Virus record (IMG/VR): IMGVR_UViG_3300007640_006547
Coordinates: 1-64,000 of that record
Reading direction: 5' to 3' (one strand)
Source of the DNA: a virus
Length of the DNA: 64,000 nt
The notes under the pieces are model-generated. The model was not told the origin of the DNA. It did not search any database and saw nothing but the letters and a program-made list of their open reading frames with translations. The position numbers were made by a program, and so were the translations under genes. Numbering within the stretch: the first letter of the stretch is position 1; each line of letters begins with the position of its first letter. This document shows, in pieces, positions 33,881 through 42,327 of the stretch.

Positions 33881-35252
33881 TGGCTTCCTTACATAATGCA
33901 AAGAAGTCGCTCATTTCAGGAAATGTTTTTTCAAAATCTGTATCACGTCTACGATCATGTTCTTTGAAGAAGTTCCAAAAGTCTTTGCGACCTTCTCTAA
34001 TTTTGTTTACATCGTATCTAGTTGTTTTCATGTAATCAACAACACGTCTAAATTTTTCATATTCCATTTCACTAAAATGTTCTTTACTACCTTCTTTTAC
34101 ATTGTCTTTGATAAATTGTAAATGGCTTTCCATATAAGGTATATAAGTTTCTTTAGGCAAAATGTTTATATCATATTGCAGTGGCTCTTTTAAATAAGGT
34201 GTATCAAAATGTATACGTTGCCAACGTCCGCTGTTTACATCATTATACATACGCCTTTGTTCTAATATTTTTTCAAGCAATGTTTGGAATGTTGTGACAC
34301 TGAACAAACTAAATGTAATCATGTATGTCACAGGTGCAGTTGTATTACGCATAAAGTAATCAAAATTGCGCTCAAACACTTTTAAGTCCAATCCATCACG
34401 TATATACTCTGCACGTTCGTTCCATGTATCTAAACTTGTAAACAACTTAAAACTTTTTACTTTATTTTGTGTAAGCAAACTGTTTACACTATCTGTAAAT
34501 TTTTCCAGTTGTTTTTCTTTGCCGCCAAAATTACTGTTTACATTTAATTCAAGATGTGGCTTTGGATCTTTTTCAAGTTCATCAAACATCCTATACATGC
34601 TTTTTTGCATAGTAGGTTCGCCGCCGGTGATACGTAAAATGTTCAATGTTTTGCTAACTTCAGGCCACCATTTCCACCAAGCACGTAAATAAGGGTTTGA
34701 ATCTTCTTCATAGATACGGAACCAGTCAATATCACATCTATGATTCTTACTTTGTGAATACGGCCCGTGTTGTCTTATTTCATTGTAGTATCTGCTGCTT
34801 GCTTTTGGATGACAATATCCGCAACGGAAATTACATTCATTACCAAATGAAATTTCAATATATTCAGGATTTACATTAAAGTCCCACTTGTTAAACTTTA
34901 CCTCTTTTAATCTATCTTCGTTATAAATGCTGCCACTGCGAATATGCCTATCACTGATATAATCATCTCCCATGTTTTCAACATTCCAACAATACTGACA
35001 ACCAGCACATTGTTTGCCTTCTAACATTTCCTTACGTTCTTGTTTTTTATGTTGTGTATTATGCAATGCACTAGGATTTGTTAACAACTCGTCAATATCA
35101 ATTTTGTGAGGTGCTGGATGATAACAACTATGTGTTTCACCTGTTTGCAAGTAGATAGTTGTATGATACCATTTTGCAAAACAAAAAGTCGGCGAAAAAT
35201 GCCGCTTTGTGATATCATTGATATATTTTACTCTGTCTGTTTGATTTGACAT
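33867..35252 (-). CDS. Radical SAM protein with N-terminal twitch domain
   Basis: The 461-residue protein is the longest radical SAM protein in the window. It opens with 'FCFAKWYHTTIYLQTGETHSC', 'CAGCQYCWNVE', then the radical SAM site CNFRCGYC near residue 139, 'CHPKASSRY', GGEPTMQ and 'FKLFTSLDTWN'. The N-terminal Cys set is altered: a single Cys replaces the CC pair of its relatives. The start overlaps the stop of the glycosyltransferase gene as TAATG. Confidence 0.9.
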   Translation of the reverse strand: MSNQTDRVKYINDITKRHFSPTFCFAKWYHTTIYLQTGETHSCYHPAPHKIDIDELLTNPSALHNTQHKKQERKEMLEGKQCAGCQYCWNVENMGDDYISDRHIRSGSIYNEDRLKEVKFNKWDFNVNPEYIEISFGNECNFRCGYCHPKASSRYYNEIRQHGPYSQSKNHRCDIDWFRIYEEDSNPYLRAWWKWWPEVSKTLNILRITGGEPTMQKSMYRMFDELEKDPKPHLELNVNSNFGGKEKQLEKFTDSVNSLLTQNKVKSFKLFTSLDTWNERAEYIRDGLDLKVFERNFDYFMRNTTAPVTYMITFSLFSVTTFQTLLEKILEQRRMYNDVNSGRWQRIHFDTPYLKEPLQYDINILPKETYIPYMESHLQFIKDNVKEGSKEHFSEMEYEKFRRVVDYMKTTRYDVNKIREGRKDFWNFFKEHDRRRDTDFEKTFPEMSDFFALCKEANETF

Positions 35253-36181
35253 TATCGTCCTTTACGTGGTATCCTTGAAGGATTCATATACACAGTTTTA
35301 AAAAATAAACTTTGATTTCCATCAAGTGGTTCAGCAGCAATAGGCAAATCAAGTTCTTCAATTAGCTTGTAGCCAAGATCAATTGTATTTTCTTCCATTT
35401 GATCTTCATCAATATTTTTGCTATCCCAATATTCATTTAACCATTTAAAATCACGCACATTTACAAAGTCCCAGTCGGTACACATTGTTTTATATAACCC
35501 TTCTCTAGCACCGTATATAGCCCAACGTCCGTTTTCTACATCCGCACCAACCATTAGCCAAATATACAAACGATGCAAGTTCTTCCAATGATTTTTTTGA
35601 AACGCTTCTACAGTAGGTTTCATGCCTCTGTCCAATGCCATTTTAACACCTTCACGGAAACCAGCACGCCATGCTTGATGTGGTGTAGCATTATTCATGA
35701 TTTCACTATGACATTGATTTATTTGTATGTATTCTAGGTCCCAACAAAAATCTACCTGGGCGTGTGGGTTGTTAGGATCTGCATTTTCATGCGTTTTCAT
35801 GTTGAGAACTTTTTGTTTAGGCCAACATTTAATTCCGCCGTTGCCATACATAAGTCCGTTAATTGTGTTTTTAGCACTCCAACTTACAACACAATTTTCA
35901 AATGCAACTTCTCTGTTCCAGTGTGCATCTTCGTGATTATCTAAGTCAAACTCTCTACCAAGGAAGTCTGCGTTTACAATGTTATCACCGTCAATAGTAA
36001 TAAATCTATCAGTTTCGCTTAGTTTAGCACATGCTTTGTGTGCTGCATCACTGCCTTCTACTCCATGCACACGTTTTGCCCACGGCACTTTACTACACAA
36101 GTCTGCATAGTTTTTTTCTGCATTTGGCTCATCATAACTTAGATATATGATATCATAATCTAAAATTCTAAATTTACTCAT
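35252..36181 (-). CDS. GT-A-like glycosyltransferase
   Basis: The 309-residue protein has 'YDIIYLSYDEPNAEKNY', 'RVHGVEGSDAAHKACA' and 'FITIDGDNIV', with the DGD near residues 64-66 as the likely metal and nucleotide-sugar site, and later 'NGLMYGNGGIKCWPK'. The C-terminal domain of the protein at 2333 aligns along its whole length (YDIVFISYQEPNADE; RVHGVKG; DGDAI; YGYGGVKLFPK). It overlaps the previous stop as ATGA in a long operon with GT8-like and radical SAM genes. Confidence 0.75.
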   Translation of the reverse strand: MSKFRILDYDIIYLSYDEPNAEKNYADLCSKVPWAKRVHGVEGSDAAHKACAKLSETDRFITIDGDNIVNADFLGREFDLDNHEDAHWNREVAFENCVVSWSAKNTINGLMYGNGGIKCWPKQKVLNMKTHENADPNNPHAQVDFCWDLEYIQINQCHSEIMNNATPHQAWRAGFREGVKMALDRGMKPTVEAFQKNHWKNLHRLYIWLMVGADVENGRWAIYGAREGLYKTMCTDWDFVNVRDFKWLNEYWDSKNIDEDQMEENTIDLGYKLIEELDLPIAAEPLDGNQSLFFKTVYMNPSRIPRKGR

Positions 36182-36750
36182 TTTGCAACCTCATACGAAT
36201 ACTTCTCAAATCTTTTTATAGTATATACACTAACTGCCGAAGAGTCAAGTTCTAAATCGGAGGCAAAATTGATTTCTATTTTTCCATTTTTTAAATCATC
36301 TATTGCACAATAAATGTATTGATATAGCACATGAGGATCGTGTGCTTTTGTAATACTAAATCCCATATCAGCTCTAAAGCTAAGTTTATTAGATAAAAGA
36401 TTATCTTGTATTGCTTTGTCTAATTCTATAATCCACTTTTTTTCTTTTTTGTTATGAATAATAACAACGTCTGGTCTGTCTTGGATATTTACTGGAATTT
36501 GATATATCTGGTCATTAATATCAAACTGGTATTCATCTTCGATATATCTATGAGATAATTTATGTTGTTTAGTCACAGTGTCAAACAACACAACATAATT
36601 ACTTACAACTTCTTTTCCAGTAACTAAATCATAAACGTCATCAATTTCAACAATAATATAATTACCTAACTCTTTATAATTGTTTTTGATACTGGTAATA
36701 TTACCGTCGTCATCAAAATATACATAACGCTTTTTGTTTACTTCTAACAT
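36178..36750 (-). CDS. Protein of unknown function
   Basis: The 190-residue protein is rich in charged residues and beta-like strands ('YVYFDDDGNITSIKN', 'IIVEIDDVYDLVTGKE', 'DVVIIHNKKEKKWIIELD'). I see no catalytic motif, signal peptide or membrane segment. It lies between two glycosyltransferase genes and overlaps both (TAATG upstream, ATGA downstream). It may be a small structural or assembly protein rather than an enzyme. Confidence 0.65.
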   Translation of the reverse strand: MLEVNKKRYVYFDDDGNITSIKNNYKELGNYIIVEIDDVYDLVTGKEVVSNYVVLFDTVTKQHKLSHRYIEDEYQFDINDQIYQIPVNIQDRPDVVIIHNKKEKKWIIELDKAIQDNLLSNKLSFRADMGFSITKAHDPHVLYQYIYCAIDDLKNGKIEINFASDLELDSSAVSVYTIKRFEKYSYEVAK

Positions 36751-37589
36751 TATATTCCTAATTTATTTTCATATGTGCTTATTATATGATCATTGCAGAA
36801 GTTGTCTTCGGTGTAATGAAATATGCCACTTTGTGTATAATTGCCTATTGCTAGTTTGCAATCATTATCAACATACACGCCTAATTGTTTTTGCCAACTG
36901 TCTACCCATAATTTATCCCAATTTTGGTTATGTAATTTCATGTGTGTAAAAGTTGGATAACTGGTTTTTAAAGTAATTTGATCTTCGCATTGTAAAATTT
37001 TTGCTGCAATTGCACTGCTTACATCTACACTAGGCCATTTTTGGAAATATTTTCCTCCAGCATATTGTCCATAAAACAATTCCCAATTGTGCATAATTGT
37101 TTCAACCCATTTGAAAAATTCATGTGCTTGATCTGATTTTTTGAACCAATGAAACCCAGCATATAAATTAGGCAAATGATGATTTCTAAATGCTTTTCTA
37201 TAGTATGTATTATCTGCTACTTCGCCTCTATATGTCAATACACGATCGACATAATATACATTTTTTGTTTTTAATAAATCATACCAATGGGAAATGTCAG
37301 ACAAAACCAACATGTCAGTATCAATTACTGCTGTTTCATCAAATGGTGTAGCATGATATATTTTCCAACGATTTTCAACTTTCCAAGTAGAATTTTCTGC
37401 TTCGTCTTTCCAAGGTATATCTACAATGTGATCATATAAAACTTTATATTTGTCGTCAACTACATCATTTGTTATAAGAGCAATTTTACATGTAGGATTG
37501 GTTAGTTTTAGACTCATTGCAGCAACATTTGCCTGTTGAACATAATTAACATCACTGTTCTGTGCAAATAAAGTAAAATTAAAGCTCAT
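36750..37589 (-). CDS. GT8-like glycosyltransferase
   Basis: The 279-residue protein has 'VNYVQQANVAAMSLKL' near the N-terminus, 'CKIALITNDVVDD' and 'AVIDTDMLVLSDI' with a DTD near residue 90, a metal-binding motif of retaining GT-A enzymes like family 8. 'HMKLHNQNW' follows later. It is a paralogue of the next gene upstream. Start placed at the ATG at 37589; a TTG one codon upstream is less likely. Confidence 0.72.
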   Translation of the reverse strand: MSFNFTLFAQNSDVNYVQQANVAAMSLKLTNPTCKIALITNDVVDDKYKVLYDHIVDIPWKDEAENSTWKVENRWKIYHATPFDETAVIDTDMLVLSDISHWYDLLKTKNVYYVDRVLTYRGEVADNTYYRKAFRNHHLPNLYAGFHWFKKSDQAHEFFKWVETIMHNWELFYGQYAGGKYFQKWPSVDVSSAIAAKILQCEDQITLKTSYPTFTHMKLHNQNWDKLWVDSWQKQLGVYVDNDCKLAIGNYTQSGIFHYTEDNFCNDHIISTYENKLGI

Positions 37590-38409
37590 CAATCAACCTA
37601 TTCAAACTAAATTTATTCATAATATGAACATTGCAACCTTCAACTATTGCAGGAAAATAATCTATACTATCTTTTTTTTGCAATAAAAATTTTACTTTAT
37701 CGTTTTTGATATCTAAGCAAATATCTTTATCTACGGTATAATATTTCTTACCCGGTAATTGTTTTACAAAATTGCCTGACATATGGCCATTCATTATGTG
37801 TATTGCAATGCTAAATGCAAAATCGTTCCTAAACGTATTTGCTGTGATTCTATATAAATTTTTGTAATGATACCAATATTCTTTAATGTGTGATACAAGA
37901 TTAAAAAATAATTCTGTTTGTTTACTTTTTCTAAAATATATTACTGTTGCCCAATAAAAATCAATGCCATTTGCAGATATATGTTTAAATTCCCTCACAT
38001 CTCTCCATCCTGATAATTCAGTAGAATTTTTATATAACATAATATCATTTGATTGTTCAAAACAATATTTCAAACAATCATTACACAAGATGTAATCAGT
38101 ATCCATTAAAATAGTTTCATCATATGGAGATAGTTCATATGCCCGGTGTCTATCTAAATTTTTCCATTGTAATTTATACTCTTTATATACACCATCTCTG
38201 TATGTTTTATAATTGTTATTCTCGCTTGATATTTCAATTACATTATCAAACTCATGCTTATAGTTTGCTTCTAAATACGAAGCATTATCTGTGACAAGAG
38301 ATACTGGAATATTTAAATACTGTTTAATTCTTGCAGCACAAAATATTGCTTGTTTTATGTAATCTACTTGTGTGTTATTACATGCAATTAATAGAGCACC
38401 CTTGCTCAT
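37579..38409 (-). CDS. GT8-like glycosyltransferase
   Basis: The 276-residue protein has 'VDYIKQAIFCAARIK', 'PVSLVTDNASYLE' and 'ETILMDTDYILCND' with a DTD near residue 103. The order and spacing match the paralogue at 36750, so the pair arose by duplication and may add two sugars in turn. The start overlaps the previous stop as ATGA. Confidence 0.72.
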   Translation of the reverse strand: MSKGALLIACNNTQVDYIKQAIFCAARIKQYLNIPVSLVTDNASYLEANYKHEFDNVIEISSENNNYKTYRDGVYKEYKLQWKNLDRHRAYELSPYDETILMDTDYILCNDCLKYCFEQSNDIMLYKNSTELSGWRDVREFKHISANGIDFYWATVIYFRKSKQTELFFNLVSHIKEYWYHYKNLYRITANTFRNDFAFSIAIHIMNGHMSGNFVKQLPGKKYYTVDKDICLDIKNDKVKFLLQKKDSIDYFPAIVEGCNVHIMNKFSLNRLIDEL

Positions 38410-38750
38410 GTGTCAAAAATACCTTCAACTGATCTATTTGTTTTTAGCTTATCATATTCTACATAGTATTTGTTGCTTGCTCTAAAATATGTGTCCGATA
38501 CGCCTTGTACAAACTCTTGTAAATTTACATTAATAGGAATATCATTGCTGTCAACAATAACTGTATCTTCTTGTCCTGCGGATATCATACTATAGCAAAA
38601 CGTTATAAGTTCTTTTGTAGAAATAAATGTGCCTCCGCCATAGTAATATAGTAAATCTTCTTGATATTTTTCTTTCAAGATACGTTTTTGATTGTCAAGC
38701 GTAATCATATAATTACTAAAATCAAGAGCTTTTTTTAATCTGTCATCCAT
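38406..38750 (-). CDS. Small conserved T4-like phage protein of unknown function
   Basis: The 114-residue protein (MDDRLKKALDFSNYM...) has an N-terminal helix, 'GGTFISTKELITFC' and 'TVIVDSNDIPINV' strands and a C-terminal helix. I recall similar small proteins in T4-like marine phages, but without a known role. It is the first gene of the eleven-gene operon to 28518, with GGAGG before its ATG and a sigma70-type promoter directly upstream. Confidence 0.7.
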   Translation of the reverse strand: MDDRLKKALDFSNYMITLDNQKRILKEKYQEDLLYYYGGGTFISTKELITFCYSMISAGQEDTVIVDSNDIPINVNLQEFVQGVSDTYFRASNKYYVEYDKLKTNRSVEGIFDT

Positions 38751-38767
38751 GGTATACCTCCATTATT

Positions 38768-38796
38768 AGTATACACAGAAAAAGACGATTTGTCAA
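38768..38796 (-). promoter_or_regulatory. Sigma70-type promoter of the 38750-28518 operon
   Basis: On the minus strand TTGACA (38796-38791), 17 nt, TATACT (38773-38768), one mismatch in the -10. It starts just after the stop of the structural gene at 38800 and leaves about 10 nt of leader with GGAGG. It separates the structural block from the glycosyltransferase and radical SAM operon. Confidence 0.65.
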
Positions 38797-38799
38797 CTA

Positions 38800-39849
38800 T
38801 TACAACAATCCAGAACCTGAATAATCGCCTAAATTGTTTTGAGTTGTTCCTGATGCATTTGTAACAATTCCACCTTTGGTAACTCCGGTTAGGTCGACTG
38901 CTACTTGAGTTACAGAATTATAGGTAAAACTACTGTCTGGACTGTAACTTGCACATGCACTGTCTAGTGTGCCATTTACTTCTTCATCAATTGGAGTTCC
39001 TGTTCCTGGACCAGCAAGATCTCCTGTTCCAGTGTCTCCATCAAAAAATCTTATACGAAATCTATAAGCACTGGTGCTTACTACTTTACCATAGATTCTA
39101 TAGTTGTTATCTGAATAAACACCACTTCCTGACTTTGAAAACATCTGTTGATAAGTGCCTGTTAAATTAGTAAGTCCTATACCGCTTGATGTTCCTGAGG
39201 TTGCGCTGACATCGTATTTGTCAATGTAAACAGTGCCCATTGCAGATAAAAGAGCAGCCCAATCTAATGATTTTGCGCCTGTGCCGCTGCTTAAACTGGC
39301 TGTAAAATGTAATCTACCGTTTGCATCTTGCCAAGCCAACTTTGCAGCCTCTGTTGCCCAATCAACATCAACAACATGATAGATATCATTATTACTAGCG
39401 GCTGCGCCCCAATTAGTTGTTCTTTGGGCAGTAGCAGTTGATTCTAAACTAAAACTACTAGAATCATAACTTAAATGACTTGCTGGATAATTTGATACTG
39501 CTACATTCAGAGCTTCAAAATCATTAAATCCCATTAATGTGCCATTTGATACTGCACTAAACGCACCTGTAGATTGATTGTAATCTTGAGACGTGTCAGC
39601 GCCAATTGTTTGTCCAACAGCAGGCACTGCTAAATTTGCTTCAACTGCACCAGTTTGGTGCACCCAACATGATTGTAAATCAAGATATAGTTCTTCTAAT
39701 TGGTCTGCTTCGACTTGATCAACTGAAGCTGCAACATCTGCCGAACGAGATGTTTGTGCCCACTTAGTAACATACAAATCATCAATAATGTTTCTTCGGC
39801 TATTATAGTCATCAGCGTTGACTCTATCTCCTACATTTACATTTGCCAT
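38800..39849 (-). CDS. Virion structural protein (paralogue of the 39850 product)
   Basis: The 349-residue protein is Ser/Thr/Gly-rich and beta-like, with no enzyme motif. It shares with its neighbour at 39850 an opening 'VGD.(V/I)...(D/R)YN' helix, a 'DLQ(S/K)..VHQ' block near residue 60, a 'W...F..G..' central block and 'YRDGDPNDPGDG/ FFDGDTGTGDL' then 'EEVNGT'. These features fit tail-fibre or neck-appendage proteins of T4-like cyanophages. ATG directly follows the TAA of the previous gene. Confidence 0.75.
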   Translation of the reverse strand: MANVNVGDRVNADDYNSRRNIIDDLYVTKWAQTSRSADVAASVDQVEADQLEELYLDLQSCWVHQTGAVEANLAVPAVGQTIGADTSQDYNQSTGAFSAVSNGTLMGFNDFEALNVAVSNYPASHLSYDSSSFSLESTATAQRTTNWGAAASNNDIYHVVDVDWATEAAKLAWQDANGRLHFTASLSSGTGAKSLDWAALLSAMGTVYIDKYDVSATSGTSSGIGLTNLTGTYQQMFSKSGSGVYSDNNYRIYGKVVSTSAYRFRIRFFDGDTGTGDLAGPGTGTPIDEEVNGTLDSACASYSPDSSFTYNSVTQVAVDLTGVTKGGIVTNASGTTQNNLGDYSGSGLL

Positions 39850-40767
39850 TTATTCACCTAATGTTTGTGTATTTGCATACGCAGGACTATCTACTTCAAC
39901 ATAACTACCTGTTGCACGTTGTTGCTCAACAATACTTCTAAATGTTCCACTTACTGCTTCATCAATTCCGGCTGTGCCGTCGCCTGGATCATTTGGATCA
40001 CCATCTCTGTAAATAACTTTAAAACTTAACTGATTTCCGGCAGAATTAAGTTTGGCCTGATATGTGATATTATTGTTTTCATAAGTTCCTGCGCCTGGTT
40101 CATAATACCATATATTAACATAATCTGCACCAGCTGTCAAGTCATATGCACCACGATTATAATCAGTTCCAGAGCTTGCTGTGGTATCAGTGTAAGCAAA
40201 TTTTACAACGCCTACGGTTGTAACCATGGCAACCCAACTGGTATATTTTGCTCCAGAACCACCACTTAATGCTGCTCTAGTTCTTACTTCGCCGCCACTG
40301 TTAAAAAATGCTCGTAAATGGTTGTTGTTGTTAAAACTTACAGTCCATTCATGAATAATTGTAGAAACCGAAGGATGTCCCCATTGTGAAGTTCTTGTAA
40401 CAGCAAGTTTAGATTCAGGTGCTGTCATTTGATTTATATTATAACTTAAAGCATTTTGCTCAATGTCAACTGATACGGTTTCGTATTCTACATATACAGC
40501 ATCAGTAATATCGTCTTGGCTTACTACATCGGTTAGTGTTGGAAAACTATTATTTTGGTGAACATAAGATTTTTGTAAATCAGTTTTTAAACTTTGCATA
40601 TGAGCAGAGTTAACAACGGTTGGATTGTTATTTACGTTAGTAGGTAAGCTACTACTTGCAACTGATTGTCCATATCCAAATGTTCCGCTTCCTGTGCCTA
40701 AAACTTTTGCAGCTCGTGCTTGCATCTGATTGTATCGTGCAACAGAAATAATGTCGCCAACTGCCAT
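39850..40767 (-). CDS. Virion structural protein
   Basis: The 305-residue protein starts MAVGDIISVARYNQMQ and contains 'DLQKSYVHQNN', 'GGSGAKYTSWVAMV' and 'IYRDGDPNDPGDG'. It is a paralogue of the protein at 38800. A perfect TATAAATA lies 25 nt before its ATG, with TAGGAG between, so both genes are probably expressed late. Confidence 0.75.
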   Translation of the reverse strand: MAVGDIISVARYNQMQARAAKVLGTGSGTFGYGQSVASSSLPTNVNNNPTVVNSAHMQSLKTDLQKSYVHQNNSFPTLTDVVSQDDITDAVYVEYETVSVDIEQNALSYNINQMTAPESKLAVTRTSQWGHPSVSTIIHEWTVSFNNNNHLRAFFNSGGEVRTRAALSGGSGAKYTSWVAMVTTVGVVKFAYTDTTASSGTDYNRGAYDLTAGADYVNIWYYEPGAGTYENNNITYQAKLNSAGNQLSFKVIYRDGDPNDPGDGTAGIDEAVSGTFRSIVEQQRATGSYVEVDSPAYANTQTLGE

Positions 40768-40792
40768 TGCTTACTCCTAAAATATATGCTAG

Positions 40793-40800
40793 TATTTATA
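40793..40800 (-). promoter_or_regulatory. T4-late promoter box, TATAAATA
   Basis: A perfect late consensus on the minus strand overlapping the stop codon of the fibre gene at 40796, driving 40767 and 39849. This is the clearest sign that the phage uses T4-type late transcription. Confidence 0.65.
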
Positions 40801-42292
40801 CTTTTAGGACACACTCAACTAACTTGACTGAGATATCTTCGTTGGATTCAAGTGCTACGCCTACTAATGCACTAGTAGCAACCGTTTTACATATTCCATT
40901 ATCCCAGGCATAGACTGCTTGACCTTTCTTTACAGGACCTTCAACTTTAACCGGAACTCGTCCTTTTAGTGCAATGTATTGCCCATCTGCTTCGCTATTC
41001 ATCATAATCGCTGGATCAGTTGATACAACACCGATGCAAATATCACTAGCTTTAGCAGGTCCTACTTCACAGCAATCGTCGGCTATTACTGCTACTGCCG
41101 TTCCTGGTTCTAGTTCTGTATCACCAGTTGTGTATTTTTCTGCAAGGTCAGCATAACGAGCTTGAGTTGCTGTGCCTGTAAAAATATTTGCTGTGATATT
41201 TCCGCTTCCGTCTCTAGCAGCGATTGAGTTATTTGCGGCACTTGTTGATGCTGCACGGTAAACTCCTGACACTTCTAAAGTATTTGCTTGTGTAGCTGTT
41301 CCAACAAAATTGTTTGAATAAATGTTGTTTAATGGACTTCCTGATAAACCAATTGATAATCCGGTTAGTGCTGGATAAATTGCTAGATTGGTAATATGCC
41401 AGACAGTCGTATCATCAGATTTAGCAATAAGTAATTCATCTCTATGTAACTGCAATCTTGGTGTTTCTAAATCTGCGCCAATTTTTACAGTCAAATCAGT
41501 ATCATTACCAACGGTAAAACCATTGTCGCCAAAGTTTACGGTGCTAGAAGTAAAATCAATAGTTGGTCCTGATTGAAGGAAATCGCTTGGGCTATATACT
41601 GCTGAACCGTCTGTTAATTTAAAGGCTGTTTGTGCCGATCCATAATAAAGATTTACATTACCTCTACTATCTGTAGTAGATACACCATTTGATCCAACGC
41701 CTCTTAGGTTATACCCAGCTTTTAATGTTGCAAAATCGCTTGCTACCCAATTCGTTACATCTGGTTGACTTAATGCAGGCACAAAATCTACTTCGCTAAT
41801 TATAGCAACAATATAATCTTCAACATATGCAGCAGTAACATTATGATCGACTGCTCCAGTATCAGCTAATATAATGTTTTTCATTTCTGTAGTGCTGCCA
41901 GCTGTTGCTTGCGGGCCAATTAAGTTCCATTCATTGTTAGAATTTTTTCCGTATAACTGGTTAGTTGTGCTGTTCCACCACAAATCGCCTTCGGCTAAAC
42001 CTGTTGGCTGTGTAGCACTTACTTCGGCACCTGCAACTGATTTATACGCTGTGCCATCATATACTCTAATTTTTTCACTAGTTGCATCATACCAAATTTG
42101 ACCTGTGATAGATTTTGTTGGAGCAACAGTTCCTTGGAAATTTTCTAATAAAAACACAAAGTTTTCATTTTGTTGTTCTCCATATCCAGCAAAGTTTTTT
42201 CCAATAAGTTTTAGTTCGGTTGTTGTATCAACTGTGCCGTCTTCAACTGTAACTAATTGTGATCCGTTAAAACTATTAATTATATAAGCCAT
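40796..42292 (-). CDS. Tail-fibre-like protein with peptidase-G2-like C-terminal domain
   Basis: The 498-residue protein has the shared fibre N-terminus (residues 1-~150: 'LIGKNFAGYGEQQNENFVFLL', 'GQIWYDA', 'KIRVYDG', 'GDLWWNS'). The C-terminal ~125 residues, from 'YADLAEKYTTGDTELEPGTAV' (line split by domain start) to 'ALKGRVPVKVEGPVKKGQAVY', resemble the intramolecular-chaperone autoproteolytic domain known as peptidase G2. The middle is beta-rich. It is the first of three tandem fibre paralogues in map order. Confidence 0.78.
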   Translation of the reverse strand: MAYIINSFNGSQLVTVEDGTVDTTTELKLIGKNFAGYGEQQNENFVFLLENFQGTVAPTKSITGQIWYDATSEKIRVYDGTAYKSVAGAEVSATQPTGLAEGDLWWNSTTNQLYGKNSNNEWNLIGPQATAGSTTEMKNIILADTGAVDHNVTAAYVEDYIVAIISEVDFVPALSQPDVTNWVASDFATLKAGYNLRGVGSNGVSTTDSRGNVNLYYGSAQTAFKLTDGSAVYSPSDFLQSGPTIDFTSSTVNFGDNGFTVGNDTDLTVKIGADLETPRLQLHRDELLIAKSDDTTVWHITNLAIYPALTGLSIGLSGSPLNNIYSNNFVGTATQANTLEVSGVYRAASTSAANNSIAARDGSGNITANIFTGTATQARYADLAEKYTTGDTELEPGTAVAVIADDCCEVGPAKASDICIGVVSTDPAIMMNSEADGQYIALKGRVPVKVEGPVKKGQAVYAWDNGICKTVATSALVGVALESNEDISVKLVECVLKV

Positions 42293-42319
42293 TTAATCTA
42301 CCCTATGATGCGTTAGTAG

Positions 42320-42327
42320 TATTTACC
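42320..42327 (-). promoter_or_regulatory. Late-type box, GGTAAATA
   Basis: The TAAATA core is kept on the minus strand, 27 nt before the ATG at 42292 in a 34-bp gap between fibre genes. Weaker than the box at 40793. Confidence 0.35.

Noticed and set aside
38750-38800. Rho-independent terminator after the structural block
   Set aside because: The 49-bp gap has no GC-rich inverted repeat followed by T; it is better explained by a promoter.
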